From positions 22,403,915 through 22,467,914 of the forward strand of contig ML677334.1 of the NCBI GenBank assembly GCA_007922305.1: 64,000 nt of DNA. The letters run 5' to 3'. Below are positions 50,234-62,677 of this stretch, piece by piece (positions within the stretch are counted from its first letter, which is position 1; every line of letters begins with the position of its first letter). The stretch comes from Dermatemys mawii. Taxonomy: Eukaryota; Chordata; Testudines; Dermatemydidae. Below the pieces are notes generated by a model. It did not search any database and had not been told where the DNA came from. It worked only from the letters and a program-made list of their open reading frames with translations. The position numbers and the translations under genes were made by a program.

Positions 50234-51947
50234 TAATCACCAATGATTTCAGCTACCATTAACAATTTTTTTTTTGCGAGGTGGTGGTGGTCCTATTGCC
50301 TATCAGGTTGCAAAGTCCCCTTTCTACATCATCACTTATAGCTGAGCCCTTCTAATTTATTTGTTAGGTCTAAATTATCTAATAAATGAGAAATCTTTTA
50401 CACCCATGTTCAAAAACTAGCTTTCTTCCTCCTTGGGCAGACTGAACAGCTATCCTGAACTGTTGAGTTGTCTTGAAGAACTGCACACCAAAGGTGCATT
50501 TAATTGGTCAATTAATTGATCCCTATGTGGAGATCAAATGTCTTTTTAGGCCTGCAAAGTGCTTTGGATTCCCTTGATAGAATAGGCGCTATATCAGGTA
50601 AGTAAGTATTATTATTGACATCAACTCCGTTCAAATCATGAGAGGAAAAAACCATTTTACCAAAAATTATTAGTCTTCTAAAAAGCAATTAGAAACAATA
50701 GACAGTAACCCAGAAAAATAAGAGTTACGTTCCTTCCAACATGGTGTGTGTTTTTATTTCAGAAATGTCGTTCCAAATTGTAATGGTTCTATACAGCCCA
50801 TGTTCCATATGTTTTGCAAATACTGATAAGTAATGTACAATACTTGTCTCCAGGTGAATGTTGTTCTTTTTAGTCAATAGCAGGTGCTTCTTTGCATTTT
50901 CTACTGTTCCAGATCGCAATTAGTGGAACATACATTAATTAACAGCAAAAAACCCCATATTCTATGGCTTTTTAATGTGTGGGGAGATCTGTGGGAAAGG
51001 ACTATTGTATAATGACATTAGAACCTTCCTGTGCATTTCTGTAGGGTTTCTTCAGATCACCACAGGCCATAAACATTTCACTTCAGGTGAGTAATGAACA
51101 ATGACTTCTCCAACCAAGAAGATCAAATGTGTTACTAATGGCAACCTCTCCTTTAAATACATGCACCAATCTCCTGACCACCCTCTCCCCTTATTTTTTT
51201 TAAATCAATTATCAAGATTTGTAATAAGAAAGGTTCTCTCTGGCATCACCTTGAGCTGTTAATGAATTAAGCCAAAGTGAAGTGCTACTCAGTGAAGTTT
51301 TCATGAGGAGCTCTGCTTAAAAATAAAAATGAAATCTCTGCTTAGGAAGAAAGATATATTACTTCGTGCTTTTCTTTACCAGAACATTTCTCGTAATTGG
51401 AATAGTGCTAATTGGATATATATTTTGGATTCCAATTTTCCTTAGTTTCCCATAGAGGTTGTACCATTACATATGTATTTTGTGACTATAATTGATCAAC
51501 ACTACAATTCTGACCTGTAAAGTCAACATAGAAACCTTAGTTACACTAATGGAAAAGCATGAAAACCCATGAAAAAGTGCACCTCTTTCAACTCTGTTAA
51601 GTAAGCAGCAAAAGCTAATGTATCTCTTTCAAGCAGAAATGCATCTCCGTGGCCCATGCTTAAAAACACCACTCTCATTTATCAGCTTCTGTACCATCCC
51701 AGAATTGGAGAAATTGGTGCAGCTCTGACCACTCATTTTTACCTCCATCTGTTGGATAGTATTTATATAGCACCAGAATGATCTAATATCTACACTGAAC
51801 CCTGAACTATACTATATCCGTAATTTGTGCCTTGCTTCAAAATGATCAGGGCATGTTATTTCACAAAGGAGAAAGTAATAAAAGCTTAAATAGTTTTTGT
51901 ATAGCAGGCTACTTGAAATAAATTCAATCATCAGGTATTCAACCTGT
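50234..51947. other. AT-rich non-coding DNA
   Basis: Near 50555-50620 a MIR-like tail ('gtgctttggattcccttgat', 'gtaagtattattattgac') is visible. Otherwise unassigned. Confidence 0.55.
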
Positions 51948-52070
51948 ATTCCCTCTAAGCTGTGCACCTGTGTGGCCGCAAAAGAGGCCATCAAGGGCTG
52001 ATTAGTGCAGGCACGTGCACAGGGGCATAGCCACAGGGGGCGTGACTGGGAGTGCAGGACTATGGTTGGG
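51948..52070. repeat. Two DNA-transposon-like termini side by side
   Basis: 'ttccctctaagctgtgcacc' at 51950 is a start I recognise from a dispersed turtle repeat. At 52019 caggggcatagccacagggg is the same terminus seen at 11800. Neither has a visible partner end. Confidence 0.35.
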
Positions 52071-52194
52071 AATGACACCTCTTTCTCCCAGGCTCGGGGC
52101 TGCGGCAGGGAAGTCCTCTCTCCCTGCCGCAGCTGAGGGAGTTCTTGGGGGTCAAGAGACTTTGGGTCTTTCCCCAGCTGAGCCACTGAGTTTT

Positions 52195-52335
52195 TGTGTG
52201 GCCTTGGGAAGTCACCACACCCACACTTTTCCTCAGTTTCCCTATTTTCCAAATGAGAATAATAATATTGACATTCCTCTATAAAACACTTTGAGATTTA
52301 TAAATGAAAAGCACTAAATATTGCTGGCTTTTAGA
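52195..52335 (-). mobile_element. MIR/CORE-SINE-like fragment
   Basis: Contains 'ggccttgggaagtcaccaca' and 'cctcagtttccctattttcc', followed by 'aatgagaataataatattga', the standard minus-strand order of the MIR body, then a 'cactttgagatttataaatg' tail. Confidence 0.75.
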
Positions 52336-54569
52336 TTTATGTTTTAAACCCAAAACTAGGACGGAAATGTTTTTGTGACTCTTGTCTGATTTCCAATTAC
52401 AACAATTCCCTGTTGTGGATTTAAACCTCCCCTAGCAGTGTCTGAAAAATTTTTGTGGGCAGAAAGACACATGGCTTATCTAAGGGTCTGATCCTGCAAA
52501 GTATTACTCATGTATCTGTTACTCATGTAAATGGCCTCATGGAATGAAGTGGGAGAACTTCATGTCAAGTGGAAGTTTTCCTGAGCCCATGTGTTGGTAA
52601 AGTGCTGTGTAAATTTAGAGAGCTACGTGTGTTTCACTATAATAACTGAGACATTGGAACATTGTATGTATGCATGAGAATCTGAAGGTGAACTTGATTG
52701 TGTTACTTTGTCAAAGCTGATCCAGTGTAAAAATATAAACAACATGAAGGTTGAATAGTCTATAGACCTTTTAAAGTGCTGCACTGTTAATACAAGAGGA
52801 TGGTAGTAAGGGGAATTTGACTGTTTTAAAAAATTATTTTGAGCCTTAACGTCTTGATTTAAAAAGAAACATTTACTTTGATTTCTAATAGTGCAGTATT
52901 ATATTTTACATTCAGATGAGACCTTTACAGATGAAGCCCCATATGAACATTAAATATCTCAAGCATTTTGCATAAGAAGCAAAGATTCTTCCTATCCAAA
53001 ATTCCCCTTCTCTTTCCAAGCTACTGCACAGTGCTCTCTGAAAGCACATTGTCCAACAGATAGATACCCTACATATTCACTTTATTTATTAGGTTAAAAA
53101 TCATACTTGTTTAACTGTTGAGAAGAAAATATATTTTATTACTGAATTTAAAAAACAGACAGGGTCTATACAAATGTAAAAATTAATCAGTGGATAAATG
53201 TGGATCTGGGGTTTATATGGTTATTTTGTGGCCACATTGATCCATTTCCTACAATGAACAGACTTTAGCACCAAATCCATTAAATATTATTTCCAGTTAC
53301 AATCTCACATTTTTGCCAAGATTCATGACAAAACGTCAACTGACAACATAATTCTCTCTCTCCCCCACTATGCAACAAGGGGTCGATTGGGTACTTATAA
53401 AGAATACGTTCTTTGCACTAATAAACTTTTAGTTATGTAGTAATCTTAAAATGTAAAATTCCTCTCTAGACAACTTTAGATAATTGCTATGTCTGGAACT
53501 GGAAGGGTAAATATGGGGGTTAGGAAAATACAAATTGTCTTAACTGAACGGAGTAAACCTGAAAGAATATGATCCTGCAATGTGTGCCTTTATTGATATA
53601 ATAGGTGCTCATTTTAAGTGTTAGTCACAGCTAAAATAATTATTTGTAGCGCTGAAGGTTAGACTCACTGAGAAACTCAATCAGTAAAATCTTATATTAC
53701 ATTTGTCTTCCGGTAACTAGTCCATTGCATCTTCCTCTAAAATTACACCTCTGATCTATTTTCTGGGACCTCAGCAGAGTGTTTTCAGACTCAGGCTATG
53801 AAAGTGCTTATACAGCAATGACTGATGGATGCCCTTATAGAGAGCTCTTACAGAAGCACTTTGATTTGTTTAGGATTTTTTTGGTTGGGTCATTCAGTTC
53901 TAATGATCCTCTTGAAGTAACATTATGATGCTTACAACCACAATTCACCAACACACAAGTACTTTTATGCCAGCATGATGACCGTTAGTGTGAAGAACAC
54001 TTGTTTAATTTGCATCCAGAAACAATCACAGGTTTTAATGCAGGCATCTTAACATGCCATTCCAGCCTCCTGACCCCGCTCCCATTCAATTTAAAGCATG
54101 TTTTATTTAAGCCTGAAGAAACTTTTTAGAGTTGGTTGCCAACTGCCACATTAGAACTCACCATGTTACTTCATCCATTAATTAAAAAATTACCCAGATA
54201 TCGTTAGGTGTTAATGTAGCACTGGTACAGAAGTTGGCTTTGACAGTCAAATTTGTATGGATACCCTGGGTCCTGATGCATTTAGATTTAGCCTGTTCAG
54301 CATTATAATGGGAAGAATGGGTCAGATAGGATAAATTTTGTCAGAAACTTATTGTTCATTGTCAGGTACACACTTGAGCTACAAGAGAAACCTTGAGTTG
54401 GTATGCATGGAGAAAGCAGGGAATCATATCACCAGAAGGAATAGTCTAAAAGCAAGAAACCTTGTTGTCTGTAAAGGGCAATGTATCTGTACTGCTGTGG
54501 AGACAACAAAATCAGACATAACTACATACAATGGTGTATATTTTTGTCTCTAGGCACAGAACATTGTTC
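52336..54569. other. AT-rich non-coding DNA, possible conserved element
   Basis: No gene. The 53850-54240 part is repeat-free to my eye and has even composition, so it is a candidate conserved non-coding element. Confidence 0.5.
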
Positions 54570-54924
54570 ATCGGTCAAGTGCCACAAATGTGGTCATGCT
54601 AGTGCGCTTGCAGCTGTCAGCGTGGACAGACTATAGCGCTTTCCCAAATGCACTCTCCAAAGGTTGGTTTAACCCAGGCCTGCACAACATGTGGCCTGGG
54701 GGCCACATGTGGCTCGCATGGGCTCACTGTGCAGCCTGTGGGGGATGAGTAGGGGTGGGGCAAGCCAAGCGGTAGGGTGGGGGGAAGAGGATGAGGGTGG
54801 GGCGAGGGTGGGGCTTTTCAGCCCACAGCTGTTTTTTTTGCAGTAATATGGCCCTCGCTGCTTTTCGAGTTGTGCAGGCCTGGTTTAACCCAAATGCTTT
54901 ACATCTGCAAGTGTAGCCAAGCCC
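54570..54924. mobile_element. PIF/Harbinger-like MITE split by a hAT element
   Basis: The right end gcaagtgtagccaagccc followed by taa is typical. The left part holds 'gctagtgcgcttgcagctgt' and 'cagcgtggacagactatagc', a body I recognise from this MITE type. The left terminus is decayed. Confidence 0.5.
54675..54882. mobile_element. 208-bp non-autonomous hAT element with perfect duplication
   Basis: The ends caggcctgcacaac and gttgtgcaggcctg are perfect inverted repeats. The flanks at 54667-54674 and 54883-54890 are both gtttaacc. The interior is a GT-rich stretch with 'ggtggggcgagggtggggc' and a poly-T run. Confidence 0.9.
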
Positions 54925-54927
54925 TAA

Positions 54928-57900
54928 GTATAACTGGTGAAAAGCAGCAAGAACCAGCGTTCTTGTGGAGTTGTGGGTTTACCCATCCCTTCTACAATAT
55001 AAAATTAAAAAATACAGTTCAGTATGGATACTAAAGACTGGCTAGAAATACAGAGGGAATAATATTCAAAGTGAAATGAAGACAGCCAGATCTAATAATT
55101 GCTGCCACTTAGAACTATTCAATATGGAATTTGATGTTTAGTTTTAAACAAAATTAGAGAATTGGAAAGATAAAAAAAATTAAAATTAAAAATAAGAGGT
55201 TTAAATCTTTTAAAAGTTAAAATAAACTAGAAGATTAAAAGCTGAAAATATGAATAAAACCCACAAAAAACTTACTTTATGTTATATATATTTAGTATGT
55301 TAAATCTTTTATTTCTATTTTGCTGGGAGTAATTTTCTTAAAACATTTGAAGATGTATTGATATGGCTATTTTGTAAGATTTTTTTTCACCATTTAATAA
55401 AATACTTTAAATTGATAAATACAATATATGTATAAATTATGCATGCACACAGATAAGGCCTAAAAACAACATATAAATGAAAATCAAATGGGAATGAGTT
55501 AAACAAGAAAATGATAAATGTTAATCATAAATGGACAAAGTAGGCTAGGTCAAGAAAGAAAAAATATTTAACCAATGAAAACAGGAATGAAAAAATATCA
55601 TGTTGCAGATGCACCCTATCACCTCTCTCTTTTTGAGCTGCATGTTGCCTATTCAAAATTGTTAGCTGGCTGTTTATATAAACGAATAATTTATAATAAT
55701 TTTCCAAAAACAATTATTCTTCTGTTTCCTTCGTTTTATCCTCTGTTCTAAGATGTATCCATATATACAATGTTGTGCACAGTTCAATAAATAAAATGTG
55801 ACTGATGATAAAGGAAAAATGTAGAGTGACATCCCCAAGAAGTTCCTGCATCCTGAAACGGAATTACCTATTTTTAAGACGGGGAATCTCTCTGCAATTG
55901 GTAGAATCTTTCAATCTGGAGAAATTTTTTAAGGACAGGCACTGGATTATTGACTTTTGTCATGGCTCCACAAACCAGTTGCTTTTTATTTCCCACCACT
56001 ACAACCACAGCAGCCAAACAAGTTCATAAATCTATCAGAATTGGTAGCTTCCTCTGTGGAACATCTTCTACAGTGTTGAATTAAAAGGCTGATGGACCAA
56101 TATGACTGTAAAGTTAAACCAAAATCAATAACAGGACACAAAGTATAGAAAACACTTGGCCTCAGCAATAAGCCCAGTTACTTCTCTCGTATCCTTGTGC
56201 AGCCTTTCAGTTTGATTCCTGACTCCTTTTCTCATGCATGAATGACTAAATTACAACTTGATATAGAGACCACATTTGACAGTTTGCAAGCGGATTTATT
56301 CCCCATGGTAAAAATTCAGCAGTCCAATTCCTCTTTGAAATAACTAATAATTCAAGTCTCTGACATCAGAACCATCTGACCCAGTATAATCTTGTTGAGA
56401 TCATAGCCCTGAACTATTAAATTGTAATTTATCATTAGTCAACACAGAGCACTGATTACTGCAACTTGTAGGAAAGTCTGAGGGAAGATGGAAAGTAATT
56501 GTAAAATAAACAAATACTTTTTATCATTCCAACTTAAAAATTTGTTTAAACAGGGGTGGAACAAATATGCACAATGAAAAGGAAATCCCTATTGTTATTT
56601 CAGGAATGCTCTACAACCATCATTTACAGTGTTAATGTGTATGTAGGCCAGTTTAGATAGGATATAAACTATTGCTTTCTAGTTTGCTTTTTTCCTTAAT
56701 GTTTTAAGTTATTTTAGTATTCTTTGAAGGTGCTTTATACCCCTGGGGTCTGAAATCCTCTTTTTATTCACAGAATAATTACACTACTGGCAGTAGCAAC
56801 GTAAATTATTCACATTATCCTGACAATGTACTTATAAACCTGATCTGAAGGAACCAACTCTCAGTGTGAGAGGTGAAATTAGTTTTTATGCTTGATAGTT
56901 TTTATATAGCTCTTTTATTTCTTTATATTTGTTAAGTATTTAAGTAGAAAATTTGAAACAGACATTTCAAAAGGTCAGTGAAAAACATGAAATTAAAACC
57001 TCCAATCTGTTTTTTCTGCTTATTGAGCATGCACTTTGAAATAACAGGAGAAAAATGTATGTGTTGTGTGACTTATTTCACTGACATAGGACTTGCCTGG
57101 AGCCAGCTGACTTGTTCTGGAAAAAAAGAGCAACCATGTTGGTATAGATAGCCCTGGCTGCAACAGGCATGTGTGGCCTTAAAAGTGCTACAATATCAAC
57201 TTGGTTAGCTTGTCAAAGGCATCTTGGCACTGCTTTAATGTAACATAACTTCCCTCAAACTGTAAGGTCCCAGCTGGCATCTTTTCTAGTAGTTTCAATA
57301 AAGTGAATGAATGGTGAGTTGGGTGGAAAAGATGGATTCTGAACCCCAAACTCCTGGGCTGCCACTTGTGGTAGGGGTAACCTGATGGATCTACTAGTAC
57401 ATAAAACCAGTGCTTAGATAGCAAAATACATGTTCTGTACTTTGGCATTTATTATAGCAGGCATTTGGTTATACAGTAGTTATGGTTGCAGAATAGTTTC
57501 ATTAGAACCCTTTCCCTTCTACCCTCACTAATTATTTCCATAAATATTCACCATTTTGGCTGAAGTTTCTCAGACTTGATCTGTTCTCAAAGGAATATTT
57601 TTTCCCCAGGAAGTCTAAGCAAGATCCATTCATTCATTTCCAAGTACAGCAAGAACAAACAGCAAACAGAAGAACACTTTTCCTATTTTAAAAAGTTTGC
57701 AACCACACTTTCTAAAAAAAAGAAAAAAAAGAAAAAAAAAGAGGACTATAGCAATTATGGTTGAAATATGAAACTTGACATGCATACAGATCCGCCCTGA
57801 GAACTAGTTAAATGTCACTTGAATGTATTACCCTTTGTTATTAATAGGTACTATAGAATATACTGGATGTGCAATGAGGGCAAATTAATACAGCTGCAGC

Positions 57901-58506
57901 TATCTTTAAAAAAACAGGAAGTTCTAGAAGTTGAGTACGTGATCTCGATACCTTGATATGGTATTAACAACACTAGCTTTTTTTTAATGTAATTACATTT
58001 AAGGGGGAGAGAAGTTTCTGTTTAAGTTTATTTGATTATGTGACAATAAAGGTACACTGTCAACTTGAAATCAGTTTTAAAAAAAGTTAAAAGCCATACC
58101 AGGCACTACTCTGGCCCTTGTGTCACCCTGCTAATTTTTAAAATAATATATTTTTAAGTTTTTCTCTCTCAGCTGTTGCTGTGTAAAAGATCCGCACACT
58201 AACATAGGAAGCCAACTGAATGAAACTGAAAACAAAATACTATCAAAACGCAGAAAGAAAAACATTTTATAAAAAATAGAGAGTATTTTTCTTTATCCTC
58301 TTTGTTATTATAATTGTAAAAATTGCAAAGGTAAAAAAATCGGTCAGAAATCTAAGTTAAGTTAATGCTGTTGCTTTAAAATTTTTGTTAATCCGTATTT
58401 ATCTATAAACTTAATGCGCAAAAGCCTCTGAAATAGCCTCTCCATGCTCTTGGTAACTGTGTTTACCAACATTGCCACTAGATGCCAAGCTACAAGGCTG
58501 CTTTCT
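54928..58506. other. AT-rich non-coding DNA
   Basis: Strongly AT-rich around 55.0-55.8 kb. An A-rich 'aaaaaaaag' repeat lies at 57713-57742. A minus-strand frame of 86 codons at 57448-57188 is discussed in the findings. No other feature was recognised. Confidence 0.55.
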
Positions 58507-58555
58507 GAACACTTCTGCTAACAAGATAACAAGAACACTTCTGCTAACAAGATAA
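58507..58555 (+). repeat. 26-bp tandem duplication
   Basis: gaacacttctgctaacaaga at 58507 recurs at 58533, giving two copies with a 26-bp period. Confidence 0.85.
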
Positions 58556-58936
58556 TAATTTTTAATGTCACCAGTATACATAGTAAACACCAACAATTTA
58601 AGTGCATTCTGCTTTTATAGTCTACATTTGGTAACACAGTAAGACAGGAGAATCAAGACTCAAAGCCTATTATTCACCACCTGTACAAACCATGACCTAA
58701 CTGCATCAACATCATGCAAATCAAAACTTGATCCTGCACACTGATGTCTTAAAAAATGCCAACTTAAACAATAACCCTCTGTATTAAGCTAAATTTAAGA
58801 CTTACAGTTTTCTATAAAAATAAGCCCTCTTCCCCCATTTAATCCTATCATAGAAAAGTATGTCATGTTAAGTGTGTCATTTCCAATACTTAAAACTCAT
58901 CTCTTAAATCTCCCCTTCAAAAGCATTTTAAGCATC
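58556..58936. other. AT-rich non-coding DNA
   Basis: No feature recognised. Confidence 0.6.
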
Positions 58937-59715
58937 CCAGGGTTGGTGGAGGGCCTGCAGCTCCCCCAGTGCCTGCAGCGCAGCTCTTTCTGTGGCTGGA
59001 CTGCGGCTCTGAGGAGTCCACACACCCCCACCTCCCCACCGCTGGCCAGAGACAGGTCAGGGAGAGCCGTGTGGGCAGCTGTGGGCAGAGTCACGTGGGT
59101 AGCTTGAGGGGAGTTGCCATGGAGTCGCGGACCCTCCACTTGCCCTGGGCCAGGCGGGAACACAGGGTGAGGGCTGCTCTCAGCCCTCCTGGAGTGCGGG
59201 CAGGTAGCTCATGTGTGCGCAGAGCTCACACAACTGCCCGGGCTCCATGCTGGACTGGAGAGGGGGTCAGACCATGTGGGGGGCGGAGGGGGGAGAGAAG
59301 GCAGGCTGACCTCCCCCACTCCCGTTTCAGTGCCCCTGCCTGCACTCCCCATCCCTGTGTGTCCACTCAGTCACGCTCCGTCACCCTATCCTCATGTATC
59401 CCTGCATCCCCTCTCCCATCCTGTGTGTCCCTTCATCCCCCGATCCATGTGTCCCTGCACCCCCACTCAGCCGCCCCTCTCCACCATCCCATGTGTCCAT
59501 GAACCTCCTTCCCTGTTCCCATTCAGTCTCTGCCCCAGTCTGTGCCTATCCCCACTAACCCTTCTTAACCCCAGTTTGTAACCCTATACCCACGTGAACC
59601 ATGCTGTTCATTTCCGCATATACCACTCCGACAATGTATTTTTTGTGGGGAAAAAAATTCTGTGCAGGGCATGAAATATGTGCACGCGCAGTGGTGCAGA
59701 ATTCCCCCAGTAGTA
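58937..59715. mobile_element. GC-rich non-autonomous element of the ACTCCTGGGGG family
   Basis: The right end gtgcagaattcccccagtag is the same terminus as in the copies ending at 28188 and 61702. The interior is GC-rich, with a C-rich degenerate tandem built on 'catgtgtccctgcacccc' at 59330-59500. Frames up to 177 codons here are low-complexity artefacts. The left boundary is a composition change only. Confidence 0.5.
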
Positions 59716-60769
59716 CTACATTCAGTAGGATTAACAGAGCCTTCGATAATTTGAAATAGCAAAGCTCATTGTTCACAACCAACCAACCACATAAACTGAA
59801 TCCCACTTCTAGCTCATTTCTTTGCTCTGGTTGTATGAACAGCCCTGGTGTGAAAAATAAATTCATTCTGCAATAGCCCTTATGTATACAAACTAGGTGC
59901 ATCAGTGTGCATGATGCTGGATGAGGTCAAAACCATCATGCACTTTTCCTGGGTCATGGAGAAAACCCCATGTATAATAGGTCTGATAAGTGGCTTTTTA
60001 ATATTATATTGCGCTTTTCCCCCTAAAATATTTTATACGGTGTTGAATATGAAATAAATTAAAAGCTGTGCAATATAATAAAGAAAAATGCCACTTACCT
60101 AACCTCTCAGAACGTAGTCTACTGAGTTCAAAGAGGTCTGTCTCTCACCAGCATGCTACATGCTGGGGTGTCGGAATAGACCCATGAACCAGTCATACGA
60201 CAATGAAGAATGTCATGTAACCTAAAAGAAAAAGAAAATATAAAGGTCTTTTTTTTAAAAAAAAAGAGGTAAGAATAAGCTGGTGGGTTCTTGTGGGTTG
60301 TTATAATAATTAAATTATACATTAAAAAATGAATTATAAGCTGTAAATTAATACAACTGCGCATTCATCATACATACATTACTGAAGCTGATATTTTAGT
60401 AATGTCATTTGCAGTTTACCTTGAATAATTCTACTTTTACTAGTTTAGTGTTTCATTTTTCCTTTTAGTGAAGCAGAAAAAAGGTTTATTCTGTAAATCA
60501 ACATAATTTCTACAACATTTTCTTAAGTGAGCTCCATTCACGAAGAGATATTTTTCTAAATGTGGCTATAAGTTTCCCAGTGACCAAAATAGCAAAACCA
60601 AGCAGTCTGATGATTACAATATATTCATTTTTATTTCATCTACATCACATCTAAGAGGAAGATTCTATCAAAATAAAGTGTAAAAAACAATTAAACTGGG
60701 TTACCAAAAATTTTTGACTGTAAATCTAAGTGTGTTCTGACCTGAAGGATGCTCTGCAGTGATCCCTTA
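59716..60769. other. AT-rich non-coding DNA
   Basis: A T/A run of about 19 bases lies near 60250. No gene was recognised. Confidence 0.6.
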
Positions 60770-61064
60770 ACTCCTAGGGGACAGCTGTGCATCTGCAGAT
60801 GTGCATAATTCATCTGTCACTCAATTTTTTTCCCAGCGTAAAATACATTCTGCCCGAAACTGCTGCAGTTCTGCCTTTTGCCCACCAGAGTCTGCTGTGG
60901 CACCAGAGCAGCCAGCTGGTTGAACAGAGATGGCTGTTCTGGTGCCACAGCGACCTCTGATGGGAAAAAGGTGGAATTGCAGCACTTTCTGGGCAGAAAG
61001 TATTTTGTATACAGGGACAAAAATTCTATGCATGCCCAGTGCTGCAGAATTTCCCCAGGTGTAG
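60770..61064. mobile_element. 295-bp foldback element
   Basis: Almost the whole segment folds back on itself. The left arm (60770-60916) and the reverse complement of the right arm (60931-61064) match in order: actcctagggg/ctacacctgggg, 'aaaatacattctgcccg'/'aaaatactttctgccca', 'tgctgtggcaccaga'/'cgctgtggcaccaga'. The loop is about 14 bases. The termini tie it to the ACTCCTGGGGG family. Confidence 0.75.
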
Positions 61065-61702
61065 AAGTTCATCACAGCACTCTGCTCGTGGAGCCAGGTT
61101 AGGACAGAGTGGGGAACACAAAGCTGCTAGGGGGTCACACGCTGTGGTTCAGAATGTATAGCTGGAGGACAAACTGTGGCTTGGTCTCAGAAGCTAGTGG
61201 CGTGACAGCATGGAGTCTGGGGACAAGGAAGGGCTGCAGAGACCCATGGGGATCAGGGACGTGCGGACAGGGGCAGATGTGTTTGATTGAATGGAAGAGG
61301 CTTGGAGTTAGCCAGGGTTTGTATGGGGGAGGCTTCCCAATTCCCTAACACCCCCCACCCCAAAACCCTCCAACTTTCTCCCACCCACAACCTTCCAGGT
61401 TCACTCCCAGGTTCCTTCCCTCTCCCTCAGCTCCCGCTGTTACCTCTGACTCCAAAATCTTTGCACTGCTTCTGACAGGTATACGAAATACAGCTCTGTA
61501 TTGCAATGTAAATGAATTACTCAAACTTCTGTATTAATATGTCTAGTCGGGAATCTATTTATTAAAAAAAAAAGAAAAATTACCAGAATCTTTTATTTTG
61601 TCTGTATTGTTATGAACATGCTTGCTGAAAGATATTTTGAAATAAATGACCAAAATAATCATGTGCAGATTTTTTTTTTTTGAGCATAATTCCCCCAGGA
61701 GT
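61065..61702 (+). mobile_element. Interior and right end of an ACTCCTGGGGG-family element
   Basis: The segment 'tgtctgtattgttatgaaca', 'gatattttgaaataaatgac' and 'caaaataatcatgtgcagat' parallels 27975-28140. It ends with cataattcccccaggagta. With the foldback it may form one larger element (60770-61702). Confidence 0.5.
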
Positions 61703-61992
61703 ACCCTTTTGACACTATATATGTGTTCAAAGATGCCACACTAAGAATTAAAATTTCATTTAGATACTGTCCCAGCCTCAAAGGCATGTGGGTGTCTAAT
61801 ACACTACAATAAATAAAATCTACTAATAAAGACAACATGGCCCAATAGCTGCAGAAGAAAGGAGTGCAGAAAGAGACAGAAAACCATGTCTCAGTAACAG
61901 CTCAATCAAGGAATACTTAACTGACAATGGACTTTGGGAGACGCCAATCCACATCTGAGCTTTCTTGGGAATGCTCAAACTAACATATAAAC

Positions 61993-62223
61993 CAGGGGTC
62001 TTCAAAATTTTTCCTTGGCAGTCCCTTCTCGCTGAGGAAAAAGTTGCGCGACCCCCTTGAGATATGTCCGCCGAAATGCCGCCGTGGAATGCAAAAGCTT
62101 CCTTTTTACGCGACGGCATTTGGGGGTACTAAAATAGCCCTCCTGGGATATTGGCGGTCTCCCAGGCGGGATCGGCGGCAGCGCTGGGGTCGGGGTGTGT
62201 GCAGCCCAATATGACAACCACTG
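61993..62223. mobile_element. 231-bp non-autonomous hAT element nested in the LTR
   Basis: The left end caggggtcttcaaaatt and the right end 'atgacaaccactg' begin and end with hAT-type CAG...CTG. Flanks atataaac (61985-61992) and atataaat (62224-62231) agree at 7 of 8. LTR-like sequence continues on both sides. Confidence 0.8.
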
Positions 62224-62351
62224 ATATAAATAATGATGTTGGCCTGCAAAAAGCTGAATCATTCATAAACATGTGACTTCCTACAAAGTCCATCTTGTTG
62301 CTGTGACTTTGCACAGAAGAACAAAGGGGTTTCTGCCCACAAGAGAGAAAA

Positions 62352-62358
62352 TATAAAA
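62352..62358 (+). promoter_or_regulatory. TATA-box-like motif of the LTR
   Basis: tataaaa lies about 320 bp upstream of the LTR poly(A) signal, the usual arrangement of U3 and R. Confidence 0.5.
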
Positions 62359-62671
62359 GGCCCTGGAAGCCTCTCCATTTTGTCTTTAGCTGGCTTAAGA
62401 GATGGCCTCTCGACCCCAAAGAGATGCCTGAAAGAAACTGGAATAAAGTACAGTAACTATGGGGTGTGAGTGATTGCTGGACCCAGACTAGGAAGGAATG
62501 CAGTCTGTGAAAGAAGCTTATTGGAACATCTCTGGGGATGAGATTTCATCTGTATTCAGTTTCCTACTGTATTAGGCATAGACATGCATGTTTTTATTTT
62601 ATTTTGCTTGGTAACTTACTTTGTTCTGTCTGCTATTACTTGGAAACACTTAAATTCTACTTTTTATATTT

Positions 62672-62677
62672 AATAAA
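62672..62677 (+). terminator. Poly(A) signal of the LTR
   Basis: aataaa within 'taataaaatcacttttgctt', the polyadenylation region of the LTR. Confidence 0.55.

Noticed and set aside
58969..59502. 177-codon plus-strand frame
   Set aside because: It is Ser/Pro/His-rich because it reads a degenerate C-rich tandem inside a repeat, with no recognisable domain.
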